DNA from: CAYNFR01 sp964616755
GTDB lineage: Bacteria > Bacteroidota > Bacteroidia > Chitinophagales > Saprospiraceae
Reading direction: 5' to 3'
DNA length: 64,000 nucleotides
NCBI GenBank assembly: GCA_964616755.1
Contig: CAZTSI010000004.1
Coordinates: 1-64,000, forward strand
The position numbers and the translations under genes were made by a program. The notes under the pieces were generated by a model. It had not been told where the DNA came from. It saw only the letters and a list, made by a program, of their open reading frames with translations, and did no database searches. Below, one piece after another: positions 27,785 to 35,474 of the stretch (within the stretch, counting starts at the first letter, position 1; each line of letters opens with the position of its first letter).

Positions 27785-28336
27785 ATGAAATTAAGAAGCG
27801 TTTTTATTCTCTTAGCCTTTGTTTTTGTCCATGTGGCTTGCCAAAGCGATGCACATAAACCTCTTGTTGAGCCCGTAACGGATACAGCGTTTCCTATCAA
27901 TAGACAGAAAGGTGGCACTTTCACGTCGTTAAAAGAGATTAGAGATCAAGCGGAAGCGCTTATTAAATTTCGAATAGAACAAAACCCTAAGGCCATGGCA
28001 ATGTTAACCTATGCATATTGGTTTCCTGAAGTAGCCTTTGACAATGGTAAGTTTTCTGACCCCGATACGTTCAAGGGCTATTGGTTAAAATTAAATGATG
28101 ACTTTACATATATTTTTGGTCAATACGATAAACCGCACGGTTCAGGAAGATATTTCTTTAGATTGGAAGACAATAATCTCATCATGTTAGATGATAATCC
28201 TGCTTTTGAGCCAAAAGTTTGGCAAGCCAAGAACAATGGGGAGGCTATGATCTTTGTTGGCCAACATGATTTTGGCATTAATAATGGCATGCAAATTAAA
28301 ATGATTCCTTTGGACGAACGCCCTAGACAGAGTTAG
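27785..28336 (+). CDS. conserved lipoprotein of unknown function
   Basis: A 183-residue protein with a lipoprotein signal (VFVHVACQSD, Cys about residue 18). I start at ATG 27785; an upstream alternative at 27749 would spoil the signal peptide. The mature part is soluble, with an aromatic-rich middle (AYWFPEVAFDNGKF; YWLKLNDDFTYIFGQYD) and no family I recognise. It precedes mltG by 13 nt, so it is probably co-transcribed with it and may act in the cell envelope, but nothing more can be said. Confidence 0.75.
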   Translation: MKLRSVFILLAFVFVHVACQSDAHKPLVEPVTDTAFPINRQKGGTFTSLKEIRDQAEALIKFRIEQNPKAMAMLTYAYWFPEVAFDNGKFSDPDTFKGYWLKLNDDFTYIFGQYDKPHGSGRYFFRLEDNNLIMLDDNPAFEPKVWQAKNNGEAMIFVGQHDFGINNGMQIKMIPLDERPRQS

Positions 28337-28349
28337 GGACATTTAGAAG

Positions 28350-29375
28350 ATGAGGTATGTACTAGCGATTCTATTATGTGGGTCCATAGGCGTCGGCATT
28401 TATGTTTTTCAGTTGTATAAATCATTTACGACCGACAATGTGGCAAAAGATGATGAATACGAATTATTTATTCCTAGGGATTATTCATTTGATCAAGTTG
28501 AAGAATTGCTGGTGCGCGATGGGGTACTACACGATATCAAGAGCTTCAAACAATTAGCTAGGATTAAGCAATACACTAAGGATGTAGTTCCTTCTGGTAG
28601 ATATTTGTTAACCCCAAGTATGACAAATCTTGCGATTATCAACAAGTTAAGAGTTGGCCATCAAGACCCTGTTAGGTTAACGATAAGTCAAGGACGCTTT
28701 GTCCATGATGTGGCAGGGCAAATCGCCCAAAAGATGTCATTCGATAGTTTGGGTTTGTTGAATGTTTTGGTAGACGAAGATGTGTTGAGTCGTCTACGAT
28801 TGTCAAAAGAACAAGCGATCACTCAAATCATTCCCAATACCTACGAAGTGTACTGGGATTTGACTCCTAAAGAACTTGTAACGAGATTACATCGCGAATA
28901 CAATAGGTTTTGGGATCAAAATGATCGGCGACAGATGGCAGAATCTATCGGAATGTCATTAGCGGACGTTTCTACATTGGCGTCCATTGTAGAAAAAGAG
29001 TCCATTCAAAGTAATGAGCGACCTATTATAGCAGGCTTATATTTGAATCGCTTAAAAAGGAACATTCCGCTACAAGCAGATCCGACAGTTGTTTTTGGCG
29101 TTGGCGATTTTAGTATTCGTCGTGTATTGCTTAAGCATTTAAGCTATGATTCTCCTTATAATACGTACCTCTTTGGTGGCTTGCCCCCTGGTCCAATCTG
29201 CTTGCCAAGTATCGCTTCAATAGACGCCGTATTAAACGCTAGCTCGCATGACTATCTTTATATGTGTGCTAAACCAGGTTATAATGGGGCACATTTATTT
29301 GCTGCCACCTTGTCTGAGCATGAGCGTAATGCTACCATCTATAGAAGATGGCTGAATTCCGAGGGCATATTCTAG
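28350..29375 (+). CDS. mltG: endolytic murein transglycosylase MltG
   Basis: A 341-residue membrane-anchored enzyme that cuts nascent glycan strands and sets their length. One N-terminal membrane segment (residues 3-20), a LysM-like domain, and the YceG/MltG catalytic domain with E215 in IVEKES are visible. Other family blocks are YLNRLKRNIPLQADPTVVF and GGLPPGPICLPSIASIDAVL. The upstream lipoprotein gene is 13 nt away. Confidence 0.95.
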   Translation: MRYVLAILLCGSIGVGIYVFQLYKSFTTDNVAKDDEYELFIPRDYSFDQVEELLVRDGVLHDIKSFKQLARIKQYTKDVVPSGRYLLTPSMTNLAIINKLRVGHQDPVRLTISQGRFVHDVAGQIAQKMSFDSLGLLNVLVDEDVLSRLRLSKEQAITQIIPNTYEVYWDLTPKELVTRLHREYNRFWDQNDRRQMAESIGMSLADVSTLASIVEKESIQSNERPIIAGLYLNRLKRNIPLQADPTVVFGVGDFSIRRVLLKHLSYDSPYNTYLFGGLPPGPICLPSIASIDAVLNASSHDYLYMCAKPGYNGAHLFAATLSEHERNATIYRRWLNSEGIF

Positions 29376-29383
29376 CTTTAGGT

Positions 29384-29509
29384 TTATAGAAAGTAACAGA
29401 CTAATGCAATTCCCGCAACTAGCATCCCGACCAATAGAGTTAATGTAATATAGGCACTACGCCGACTTCGCGACGATTGATATTGGTCATGATCATGATC
29501 TACACTCAA
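29384..29509 (-). CDS. possible small single-helix membrane protein (TTG start, doubtful)
   Basis: Minus-strand frame starting at TTG 29509 and ending 8 nt short of the mltG stop: 41 residues with a His/Asp-rich start (DHDHDQYQSSRSRRS) followed by a classical membrane helix (AYITLTLLVGMLVAGIALVC). The open frame continues upstream for about 36 more codons without an ATG, overlapping the end of the next lipoprotein gene in a different frame. The positive-inside pattern looks real, but the weak start makes it uncertain. Confidence 0.3.
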   Translation of the reverse strand: MSVDHDHDQYQSSRSRRSAYITLTLLVGMLVAGIALVCYFL

Positions 29510-29553
29510 AGTTTTGCATTGAGGCGACCTAAAGGATGTGGGCGATTCATTTT

Positions 29554-30021
29554 TTATTGGCTTGGGCTGGGATTGTTTTGCTTGATTTGATTCATCACAT
29601 TTCCATAAAAGCTTACCCCCTGTTCTGTCATAAGATTACCGTAAAGCATTTTTTCATTTTTGATAAATACTTGAAAATAGCAATTTTGGCCAAAATATAC
29701 ATCCGCCTCAATTATGACTTCTCCACGCCCCCAATAGACTTTGCGTGCCAAGGGTGCGCAGCCTTCGGGTATTTTAGAAAGGGGAGTTAATGAAAGAAGG
29801 GACAGGTCTTGTTTTATGGCCGCATTGCCATCTTGGTTCATACTGACAGATGCATGATGAAAATTATAGTCTATTTGTTCGCCAAATTTATTCAAGTCAG
29901 CCAGTATATCTAAAGGAATACCGTCAGGGCTCCAATCTTTACTCAATTTGGCAACTTTATTAGACTTATCGCTACATGAAAAAAAGATTACCAAACTGAC
30001 AACAAATAGGAAATATTTCAT
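29554..30021 (-). CDS. lipoprotein of unknown function
   Basis: A 155-residue protein with a lipoprotein signal (FFSCSDKS, Cys about residue 16). The mature part has two Cys in EGCAPLARKVYWGRG and GQNCYFQV that could pair. No family recognised. It is a single gene on the minus strand between mltG and rplT. The only neighbour in the same direction is the doubtful small membrane ORF immediately downstream. Confidence 0.7.
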   Translation of the reverse strand: MKYFLFVVSLVIFFSCSDKSNKVAKLSKDWSPDGIPLDILADLNKFGEQIDYNFHHASVSMNQDGNAAIKQDLSLLSLTPLSKIPEGCAPLARKVYWGRGEVIIEADVYFGQNCYFQVFIKNEKMLYGNLMTEQGVSFYGNVMNQIKQNNPSPSQ

Positions 30022-30215
30022 TTGCGTGGATTTCTTGCTACGAATATCTAAATCCCTAGGGAAATGATGGTAAGATCGATCTTAAAAGTTTGGGGATTAG
30101 ATTGATTGATTAGTAGTTATCAGAAGAAGGGGATCGTAAAATGACAAAACTCAAACATCAATCAACTGGATACTTTTGCTGGCTGGCTAGTCGAGAGGTA
30201 CAAAAGAGAGCTGAT

Positions 30216-30244
30216 AAGAAAAAAAGCCGCTAAATCGCGGCTTT
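30216..30244 (-). terminator. Rho-independent terminator after rplT
   Basis: On the minus strand an 8-bp stem AAAGCCGC/GCGGCTTT with a 6-nt loop is followed by TTTTCTT. The hairpin overlaps the last codons and stop codon of rplT, so transcription of the L35-L20 operon should end right at the coding end. Confidence 0.8.
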
Positions 30245-30574
30245 TATAACTTGAGCAAATGCTTCTGGATGATGCATGGCTAAATCTGCCAATGTCTTGC
30301 GATTAATGTCAATGTTTTTTTCACTGATCGCGTGCATTAACTTAGAGTAACTAAGTCCGTGCTCTCTAGCACCAGCGTTAATTCTCGTAATCCAAAGCTT
30401 TCTAAATTCTCTTTTCTTATTTTTCCTATCTCTGTAAGCATACTGCAAACCCTTTTCTAGGGTATTCTTTGCTACTGTATACACATTGCTTCGGGCACCA
30501 AAATAACCTTTGGTTGCCTTTAGAATTTTTTTTCTACGCGCTCTAGACGCAACTGAATTTACTGAACGAGGCAT
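30230..30574 (-). CDS. rplT: 50S ribosomal protein L20
   Basis: A 114-residue L20, normal length. It binds 23S rRNA early in 50S assembly. The N-terminal basic tail and the block KGYFGARSNVYTVAKNTLEKG are diagnostic. It follows rpmI by 13 nt. The usual infC is not next to this pair. Confidence 0.97.
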   Translation of the reverse strand: MPRSVNSVASRARRKKILKATKGYFGARSNVYTVAKNTLEKGLQYAYRDRKNKKREFRKLWITRINAGAREHGLSYSKLMHAISEKNIDINRKTLADLAMHHPEAFAQVIKAAI

Positions 30575-30587
30575 GTATCTTAATTGA

Positions 30588-30782
30588 TTAGAGTCCTAAT
30601 AATGTTTTTACTCTTGAGTGATCTGCATCACTCACTAAGGTCGAACCGCTTAGATTCAACTTAGCTTTTTTAGTCTTTTTTCGCATCAAATGCGACGTGT
30701 TGGCTTGAAATCTCTTGATTTTCCCAGAGCCAGTCATTTTAAATCTTTTTTTCGCACTTGAGTGCGTCTTTACCTTCGGCAT
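30588..30782 (-). CDS. rpmI: 50S ribosomal protein L35
   Basis: A 64-residue L35 beginning MPKVKTHSSAKKRFKMTGSG. The start at 30782 is chosen from the protein family and the promoter just upstream; a longer frame to 30836 would run through the promoter. Forms an operon with rplT. Confidence 0.96.
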   Translation of the reverse strand: MPKVKTHSSAKKRFKMTGSGKIKRFQANTSHLMRKKTKKAKLNLSGSTLVSDADHSRVKTLLGL

Positions 30783-30805
30783 AGCTATATCTTTCAAATG
30801 GGCTG

Positions 30806-30836
30806 CAAATGTATAAATAATATTAACGCTCTTCAA
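30806..30836 (-). promoter_or_regulatory. promoter of the rpmI-rplT operon
   Basis: On the minus strand: TTG (30836-30834), 20-nt spacer, TACATTTG (30813-30806), an excellent match to the Bacteroidota consensus. The predicted start near 30799 leaves a leader of only about 17 nt, too short for an L20-type autoregulatory structure. Confidence 0.6.
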
Positions 30837-30951
30837 TATAGTTGTTAAAATATGTTGAGAATACTATAGACTTTTATTATGATCTTTGTGCTTTGCACGC
30901 TTTTTAGCGTAGAGAACGAACATTTTATCATTCATTCGGGCATTTTTTATA

Positions 30952-31776
30952 ATGATGCATCCATCTTTAGCGACTATTTTTGATCCTTCTTTTGACGGTT
31001 TTTTCGTTATTGCTGGACCCTGTGCCATCGAAGATGAAGATATAAGCTATCAGATTGCTGCTCAATGTCAGGAAATTTGCAAGAAATTAGACATTCCCTT
31101 CGTATGCAAAGGCTCCTATAGAAAGGCCAATCGCACTTCTGCGCATTCATTTAGAGGTATAGGCGATCAAGCTGCTCTAGACATCTTGGCCAATCTAAAA
31201 AGAGAGCTGAATATCGCCATGACAACCGATGTACATGAAACGAACGAATTGCCGACCGTAGCTAAAATCGTTGACCTCATTCAGATTCCTGCATTTTTGT
31301 CACGACAAACAGCATTAATAGAAGCAGCTGCCCAAACTGGTCAAGCGATGAATATTAAGAAAGGTCAGTTTATGTCTGCAAGTAGTGCACTTGAAGCTTT
31401 GCACAAGGCTAACAATGCGGGTGGGCGAAAAGTCATGTTGACTGAACGGGGAAACAGTTTTGGATACAATGACTTGATCGTAGACTATCGTAATATAGCT
31501 ATTATGGCCGAAAAATGTATTACCGTAATGGATTGTAGTCATGCTACTCAACAACCTAATCTCGGTAGTCTAATAACGGGTGGACAATCTGAATACATTG
31601 AGCTCTTAGCACGCAACGGACTCATGTCTGGCGCGAAGGGAATTTTTGTCGAAACACATCCCTTTCCCCATATGGCATCCTCTGATAGTCTTTCAATGCA
31701 ACCGTTGTCAGAGATGGCCGATATGCTGTATCGCTTAAAGGTTCTGCATGAAAGCTACAAACGTATCTATGGTTAA
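30952..31776 (+). CDS. kdsA: 3-deoxy-8-phosphooctulonate synthase
   Basis: A 274-residue KDO-8-phosphate synthase that condenses arabinose 5-phosphate with PEP for lipopolysaccharide inner core. KANRTSAHSFRG and LTERGNSFGYNDLIVDYR identify KdsA rather than DAHP synthase. Cys24 in IAGPCAIED, with His in DCSHATQQP, marks the metal-dependent class (the metal-free class has Asn at that Cys). The downstream flavoprotein gene overlaps its end by 8 nt. Confidence 0.93.
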   Translation: MMHPSLATIFDPSFDGFFVIAGPCAIEDEDISYQIAAQCQEICKKLDIPFVCKGSYRKANRTSAHSFRGIGDQAALDILANLKRELNIAMTTDVHETNELPTVAKIVDLIQIPAFLSRQTALIEAAAQTGQAMNIKKGQFMSASSALEALHKANNAGGRKVMLTERGNSFGYNDLIVDYRNIAIMAEKCITVMDCSHATQQPNLGSLITGGQSEYIELLARNGLMSGAKGIFVETHPFPHMASSDSLSMQPLSEMADMLYRLKVLHESYKRIYG

Positions 31777-33337
31777 ACAGGTCGAGATTAAGATCATACC
31801 AGAGAAGATAGAAGACCATGCTTTTATCGAGCAGTCCATTCTACAAGCGGCTTCTTGGCCTATGGTCAAGTCTTTTACTTATCAATTGATTCGTAAGTCT
31901 ATTGACTCGCGACAAGGGCGGGTACTCTATGTTCTGCGCTATGATATTTGGTCTAAAGACGAAGGGAATTTGGGCGAAATAAGGCCTATTAGTTATCCGA
32001 ATGTAGCCGACGCTAAAGAGATTTTGATTATTGGCTCAGGTCCTTGTGGTTTATATGCTGCACTGCGCTGTCTCGAGTTAGGTCTAAAACCGATTGTTCT
32101 TGAACGTGGCAAAGATGTTCAGTCTAGACGACGAGATTTACGAGCTATCCAACAATTTGGAATAGTACATCCTGATTCTAACTACTGCTTTGGGGAAGGT
32201 GGTGCAGGCACCTATTCAGATGGTAAACTATATACACGTGCCACGAAAAGAGGTGATATTCAAAAAGCTCTGGAGGTGTTAGTCAACCATGGTGCAGAGA
32301 GGGACATCTTAAGTGACGCTCATCCGCATATTGGTTCTAACAAACTTCCTAAAATCATTGCGGCTATAAGAGAAACGATCCAGAGTCGAGGCGGTGAAGT
32401 ACGCTTTGGTCAGAAAGTTGTAGACTTTATCACGGACAATGGGTCTATACGAGGTTTAACTTTGCATAATGGAGAGGAAGTTTTTGGCGAGGCAACTATT
32501 TTATGCACCGGACATTCGGCTCGAGATATCTATCAAATATGTGATAAGCATAAGATATCGATGGATTTTAAGCCTTTCGCTATGGGTGTAAGGATAGAAC
32601 ATCCGCAGGCATTGATAGACCAGATCCAATATCACCGCGCTACCAGAGGTGATTATTTGCCTGCTGCCGCATATGGATTAGCCTGCCAAGTAGATACGCA
32701 TGGGGTATTTTCCTTTTGTATGTGCCCAGGCGGATTAATCGTTCCAGCGTCCACTTCCCCTGGAGAATTAGTAGTCAATGGAATGTCATTATCAAGAAGG
32801 GATTCTCCATTCGCAAATGCAGCGATGGTAGTTACACTTGACGAGAACCCGGGAAAGAATTTGTTTGATGGCTTGCATTATCAAGCAAAAATGGAACAAG
32901 ACTTTTTTAATCGGGGCGACGGAACTCAAAAGGCGCCAGCGCAAAGAGTCACAGATTTTGTGGCGGGTCGAGTGAGTGCAGATTTGCCAGACTGTTCTTA
33001 CATTCCGGGCATTTACTCAGCACCCATGCACGAAATGTTACCAAAATGGATTTCAAAGGCGATTAAAAATGCCCTTTTTCAATTTGATAAAAAGTTGAAA
33101 GGTTATTATACTGAAGAGGCTCAGTTCGTAGGACTTGAAAGTCGAACAAGTGCGCCAATACGCATCAATAGAGATCGGGTGAGCTTGATGAGCCCCTCAA
33201 TTCAAGGATTATTTCCAGGTGGCGAAGGGGCGGGGTTTGCCGGCGGAATCTTATCAGCGGCCTTAGATGGCGAAAAACTAGCCAATGCTGTTCATTCATT
33301 TGTATCTACAATGGAAAACACTCGTAAACATATTTAA
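31769..33337 (+). CDS. FAD-dependent dehydrogenase, COG2509-type, unknown substrate
   Basis: A protein of about 522 residues of the uncharacterised FAD-dependent dehydrogenase group COG2509. The FAD-binding Rossmann motif IIGSGPCGLYAALRC follows a roughly 85-residue N-terminal domain. CFGEGGAGTYSDGKLYTR, then LCTGHSARD, and a C-terminal LFPGGEGAGFAGGI are typical. ATG 31769 overlaps kdsA by 8 nt; an in-frame start at 31748 overlaps more. Coupling to kdsA is suggestive only, and the substrate is unknown. Confidence 0.8.
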   Translation: MVKQVEIKIIPEKIEDHAFIEQSILQAASWPMVKSFTYQLIRKSIDSRQGRVLYVLRYDIWSKDEGNLGEIRPISYPNVADAKEILIIGSGPCGLYAALRCLELGLKPIVLERGKDVQSRRRDLRAIQQFGIVHPDSNYCFGEGGAGTYSDGKLYTRATKRGDIQKALEVLVNHGAERDILSDAHPHIGSNKLPKIIAAIRETIQSRGGEVRFGQKVVDFITDNGSIRGLTLHNGEEVFGEATILCTGHSARDIYQICDKHKISMDFKPFAMGVRIEHPQALIDQIQYHRATRGDYLPAAAYGLACQVDTHGVFSFCMCPGGLIVPASTSPGELVVNGMSLSRRDSPFANAAMVVTLDENPGKNLFDGLHYQAKMEQDFFNRGDGTQKAPAQRVTDFVAGRVSADLPDCSYIPGIYSAPMHEMLPKWISKAIKNALFQFDKKLKGYYTEEAQFVGLESRTSAPIRINRDRVSLMSPSIQGLFPGGEGAGFAGGILSAALDGEKLANAVHSFVSTMENTRKHI

Positions 33338-33368
33338 GCGACAATCCTAAGAAAACATAAAGAACCTA

Positions 33369-33376
33369 TACTTTTG
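33369..33376 (+). promoter_or_regulatory. -7 box before the DoxX-bshB1 pair
   Basis: TACTTTTG matches TAnnTTTG 53 nt before the DoxX ATG. No proper -33 TTG is seen, so confidence is low. Confidence 0.35.
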
Positions 33377-33429
33377 CGCGGCAACTAAAATAGTATAATA
33401 CTGCGAGCCGATTATTCAAGACAGATATT

Positions 33430-33849
33430 ATGAAAGATTACTTCGACCTATTAGCTAGAATTTTTATTGCGTTTATTTTCCTCTATGAGGCATATGACTC
33501 AATCGTCTTTTTTCATAAGACGAAAGACACAATGACTGCCTATGGCATTACATGGAATCAAGATTTTGTGCTCTCAGCGGTTATCCTCACGTTGATTGTA
33601 GGCAGTTTTCTCATCTTGGTAGGATATTATGCGAGTATAGGTGGTGGCTTAATCCTCCTATATTGGCTGCCTTTTACGTTTATCGTTTATTCCTTCTGGA
33701 ATGACCCTCTGGAATTGAGGCGAGTAAACTCTTTATATTTTATGCGTAACTTAGGGGTAGCAGCTGCGCTTTTACTTCTTATGGTCAATGGGGCTGGGAA
33801 ATTCAGCGTTCGCCGAATCTTACACACGCTTAAGTTGCCAGACAATTAA
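33430..33849 (+). CDS. DoxX-family membrane protein
   Basis: A 139-residue protein with four predicted membrane helices, in the pattern of the DoxX family (LLARIFIAFIFLYEAYDS at the start, and FMRNLGVAAALLLLMVNGAG in the last helix). DoxX-like proteins have been linked to thiol or quinone redox chemistry. It precedes bshB1 by 3 nt, and a shared thiol-redox role with bacillithiol synthesis is possible but unproven. Confidence 0.75.
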   Translation: MKDYFDLLARIFIAFIFLYEAYDSIVFFHKTKDTMTAYGITWNQDFVLSAVILTLIVGSFLILVGYYASIGGGLILLYWLPFTFIVYSFWNDPLELRRVNSLYFMRNLGVAAALLLLMVNGAGKFSVRRILHTLKLPDN

Positions 33850-33852
33850 AAA

Positions 33853-34587
33853 ATGAAACAAGTATTTGGTTCGCTAGACACGGTAGATATACTCGCCATT
33901 GGGGTGCATCCAGATGACGTAGAATTGGCATGTTGTGGGACATTAATGAAGCACATTGATGCGGGGGCAAAGGTAGGTGTAGCCGATTTAACAGAGGGAG
34001 AACTGGGATCGAGGGGTAGTGCTGCAATCAGGTTGAAAGAATCGGCTAATGCTGCAGAGTACATGCAATTGGACTTTCGAGTAAATGTGGGCCTAGAGGA
34101 TGGCTTTTTTGTCTACGATCGCTCCTCTCTTTTGGCGGTGATAGAAATCATCCGTCGTGCGCGCCCTAAAATTATATTGGCGAACAGTCTTTCGGATCGT
34201 CATCCTGATCACGGTAGAGCGGCTAAACTAGTAGCTGAAGCCTTCTTTTATTCGGGGCTAAGTAAAATAGAAGGAAGTACTTCTTCTTTTAGGGCGGATG
34301 CTCTTTATCACTATATTCAGGATAAAAACCTAGTTCCCGATTTTTGTGTAGATATCACCTCATATGCAGAGCGCAAGAGAAAGGCCATAGAGTGTTTTGG
34401 GACACAGTTTTTTACTTCTGACCTTGACAATTCATCCGAACCTGAAACACCCATTAGTACTCCTGAATTCATGCAATTTCTTTTCGCCAAAATGCGAACA
34501 TTCGGACGTCCTATAGGTGCAGAGTATGCAGAGGGCTATAATGTCAACAGAACGATCGGTGTAAGAGATCTAAGAAATCTTCTGTAG
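33853..34587 (+). CDS. bshB1: bacillithiol biosynthesis deacetylase BshB1
   Basis: A 244-residue PIG-L-fold zinc enzyme that deacetylates GlcNAc-malate in bacillithiol synthesis. HPDDVELACCGT holds the zinc and catalytic residues, DLTEGELGSRG is typical of the BshB1 group, and SDRHPDHGRA supplies the third ligand. Length is as expected. BshA and BshC are not in the window. The second PIG-L protein here (12277-13137) is exported and of a different subgroup. Confidence 0.92.
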   Translation: MKQVFGSLDTVDILAIGVHPDDVELACCGTLMKHIDAGAKVGVADLTEGELGSRGSAAIRLKESANAAEYMQLDFRVNVGLEDGFFVYDRSSLLAVIEIIRRARPKIILANSLSDRHPDHGRAAKLVAEAFFYSGLSKIEGSTSSFRADALYHYIQDKNLVPDFCVDITSYAERKRKAIECFGTQFFTSDLDNSSEPETPISTPEFMQFLFAKMRTFGRPIGAEYAEGYNVNRTIGVRDLRNLL

Positions 34588-34594
34588 ATCAAAT

Positions 34595-35083
34595 CTATAA
34601 CTTAGTTCCAATGATCTGACATGCATCGGTAATAGTTGCAATTCCTGCGTCAACATTCATGTTTAACAGACCATTTAGCGAATTGCCATTTAAAGATGCT
34701 GAGCCAGTTATTGTGAGATTTGCAGAGACATTTCCGACAACAGGCAACATAATCATGTACCCATTTAGTTTTAACTCTGCAAATGTAAGATTGTTACCAT
34801 TCACGGTTGCTTCAAAGGGGAATACCCCAGCTCCTACGATATTTACAGTAACGGTGACTTTGTTTTCTTCGTTAGGATCTGATGGTGGTGTGATTTCAAA
34901 GGCTGCCATGTCCGTATTGATAAGAGACAATGCGCCTGGGCAACTAAAATTTCCAGTATAAGATCCAATAAATTTTTCAAATGGCTTTTCTTGTGGTTCA
35001 TCATCTCCACCGCAGGCGCTAAAACTTAGCAAAGCAGCCAAGAGGAAATAAACACTAAGTTTGCTGAAAAAGGATTTAGTCAT
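34595..35083 (-). CDS. lipoprotein with beta-rich domain, unknown function
   Basis: A 162-residue lipoprotein (signal ending SFSACGGDDEP, Cys about 24; the GGDD after the Cys is typical of surface-routed Bacteroidota lipoproteins). The rest is Ser/Thr/Asn/Val-rich beta structure (VTVTVNIVGAG; NLTITGSASLNG) with one late Cys pair possible. No family recognised. It faces bshB1 tail to tail, 7 nt apart. Confidence 0.7.
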   Translation of the reverse strand: MTKSFFSKLSVYFLLAALLSFSACGGDDEPQEKPFEKFIGSYTGNFSCPGALSLINTDMAAFEITPPSDPNEENKVTVTVNIVGAGVFPFEATVNGNNLTFAELKLNGYMIMLPVVGNVSANLTITGSASLNGNSLNGLLNMNVDAGIATITDACQIIGTKL

Positions 35084-35121
35084 ATTATAAAAAATTTATG
35101 ATTACAAAGTGAAGGTAGAAT

Positions 35122-35472
35122 TTATTTTGGCAAAGTGTTCATCATAAGTGCATTGTTTTTGCCTTCTAAGTAATCAGTGTAAGATACCGTACCAAGTCGG
35201 AATCGAGTACTGACGTTATGTAGACGATCATTTTTATCCTCCAGACGACAAAAAAAAGCCCTCGGAATTGAAATGTGTAAAGAGTGAATCAATGGGTACG
35301 ACCTTCTATTCTTCATTGAACCAGAGAAGGCTGATACGGCAAGGCTTTGATATTCTAGATCTAGATTAAAGGCATGAAGATTTGCCCAATGCACAACTCT
35401 CTCGTTGACCTGCTCTTGTCCAAGTAATGATCGACTCCAAAGTAACAAAACCAAAAAGACTAATCGATGCAT
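35122..35472 (-). CDS. small exported protein of unknown function
   Basis: A 116-residue protein with a signal peptide cleaved near LLG-QEQ (residue 18). The rest is unremarkable, with no domain recognised. Its ATG lies 2 nt after the stop of the upstream HtrA-like gene, so the two are almost certainly co-transcribed, and it may act with that protease. Confidence 0.6.
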   Translation of the reverse strand: MHRLVFLVLLLWSRSLLGQEQVNERVVHWANLHAFNLDLEYQSLAVSAFSGSMKNRRSYPLIHSLHISIPRAFFCRLEDKNDRLHNVSTRFRLGTVSYTDYLEGKNNALMMNTLPK

Positions 35473-35474
35473 AA

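Noticed and set aside
29554..30021. Programmed frameshift joining the lipoprotein to the downstream membrane helix
   Set aside because: The G5 run makes it conceivable, but the lipoprotein's own ending is natural and there is no supporting pseudoknot or spacing. Kept only as a side note to the small ORF.
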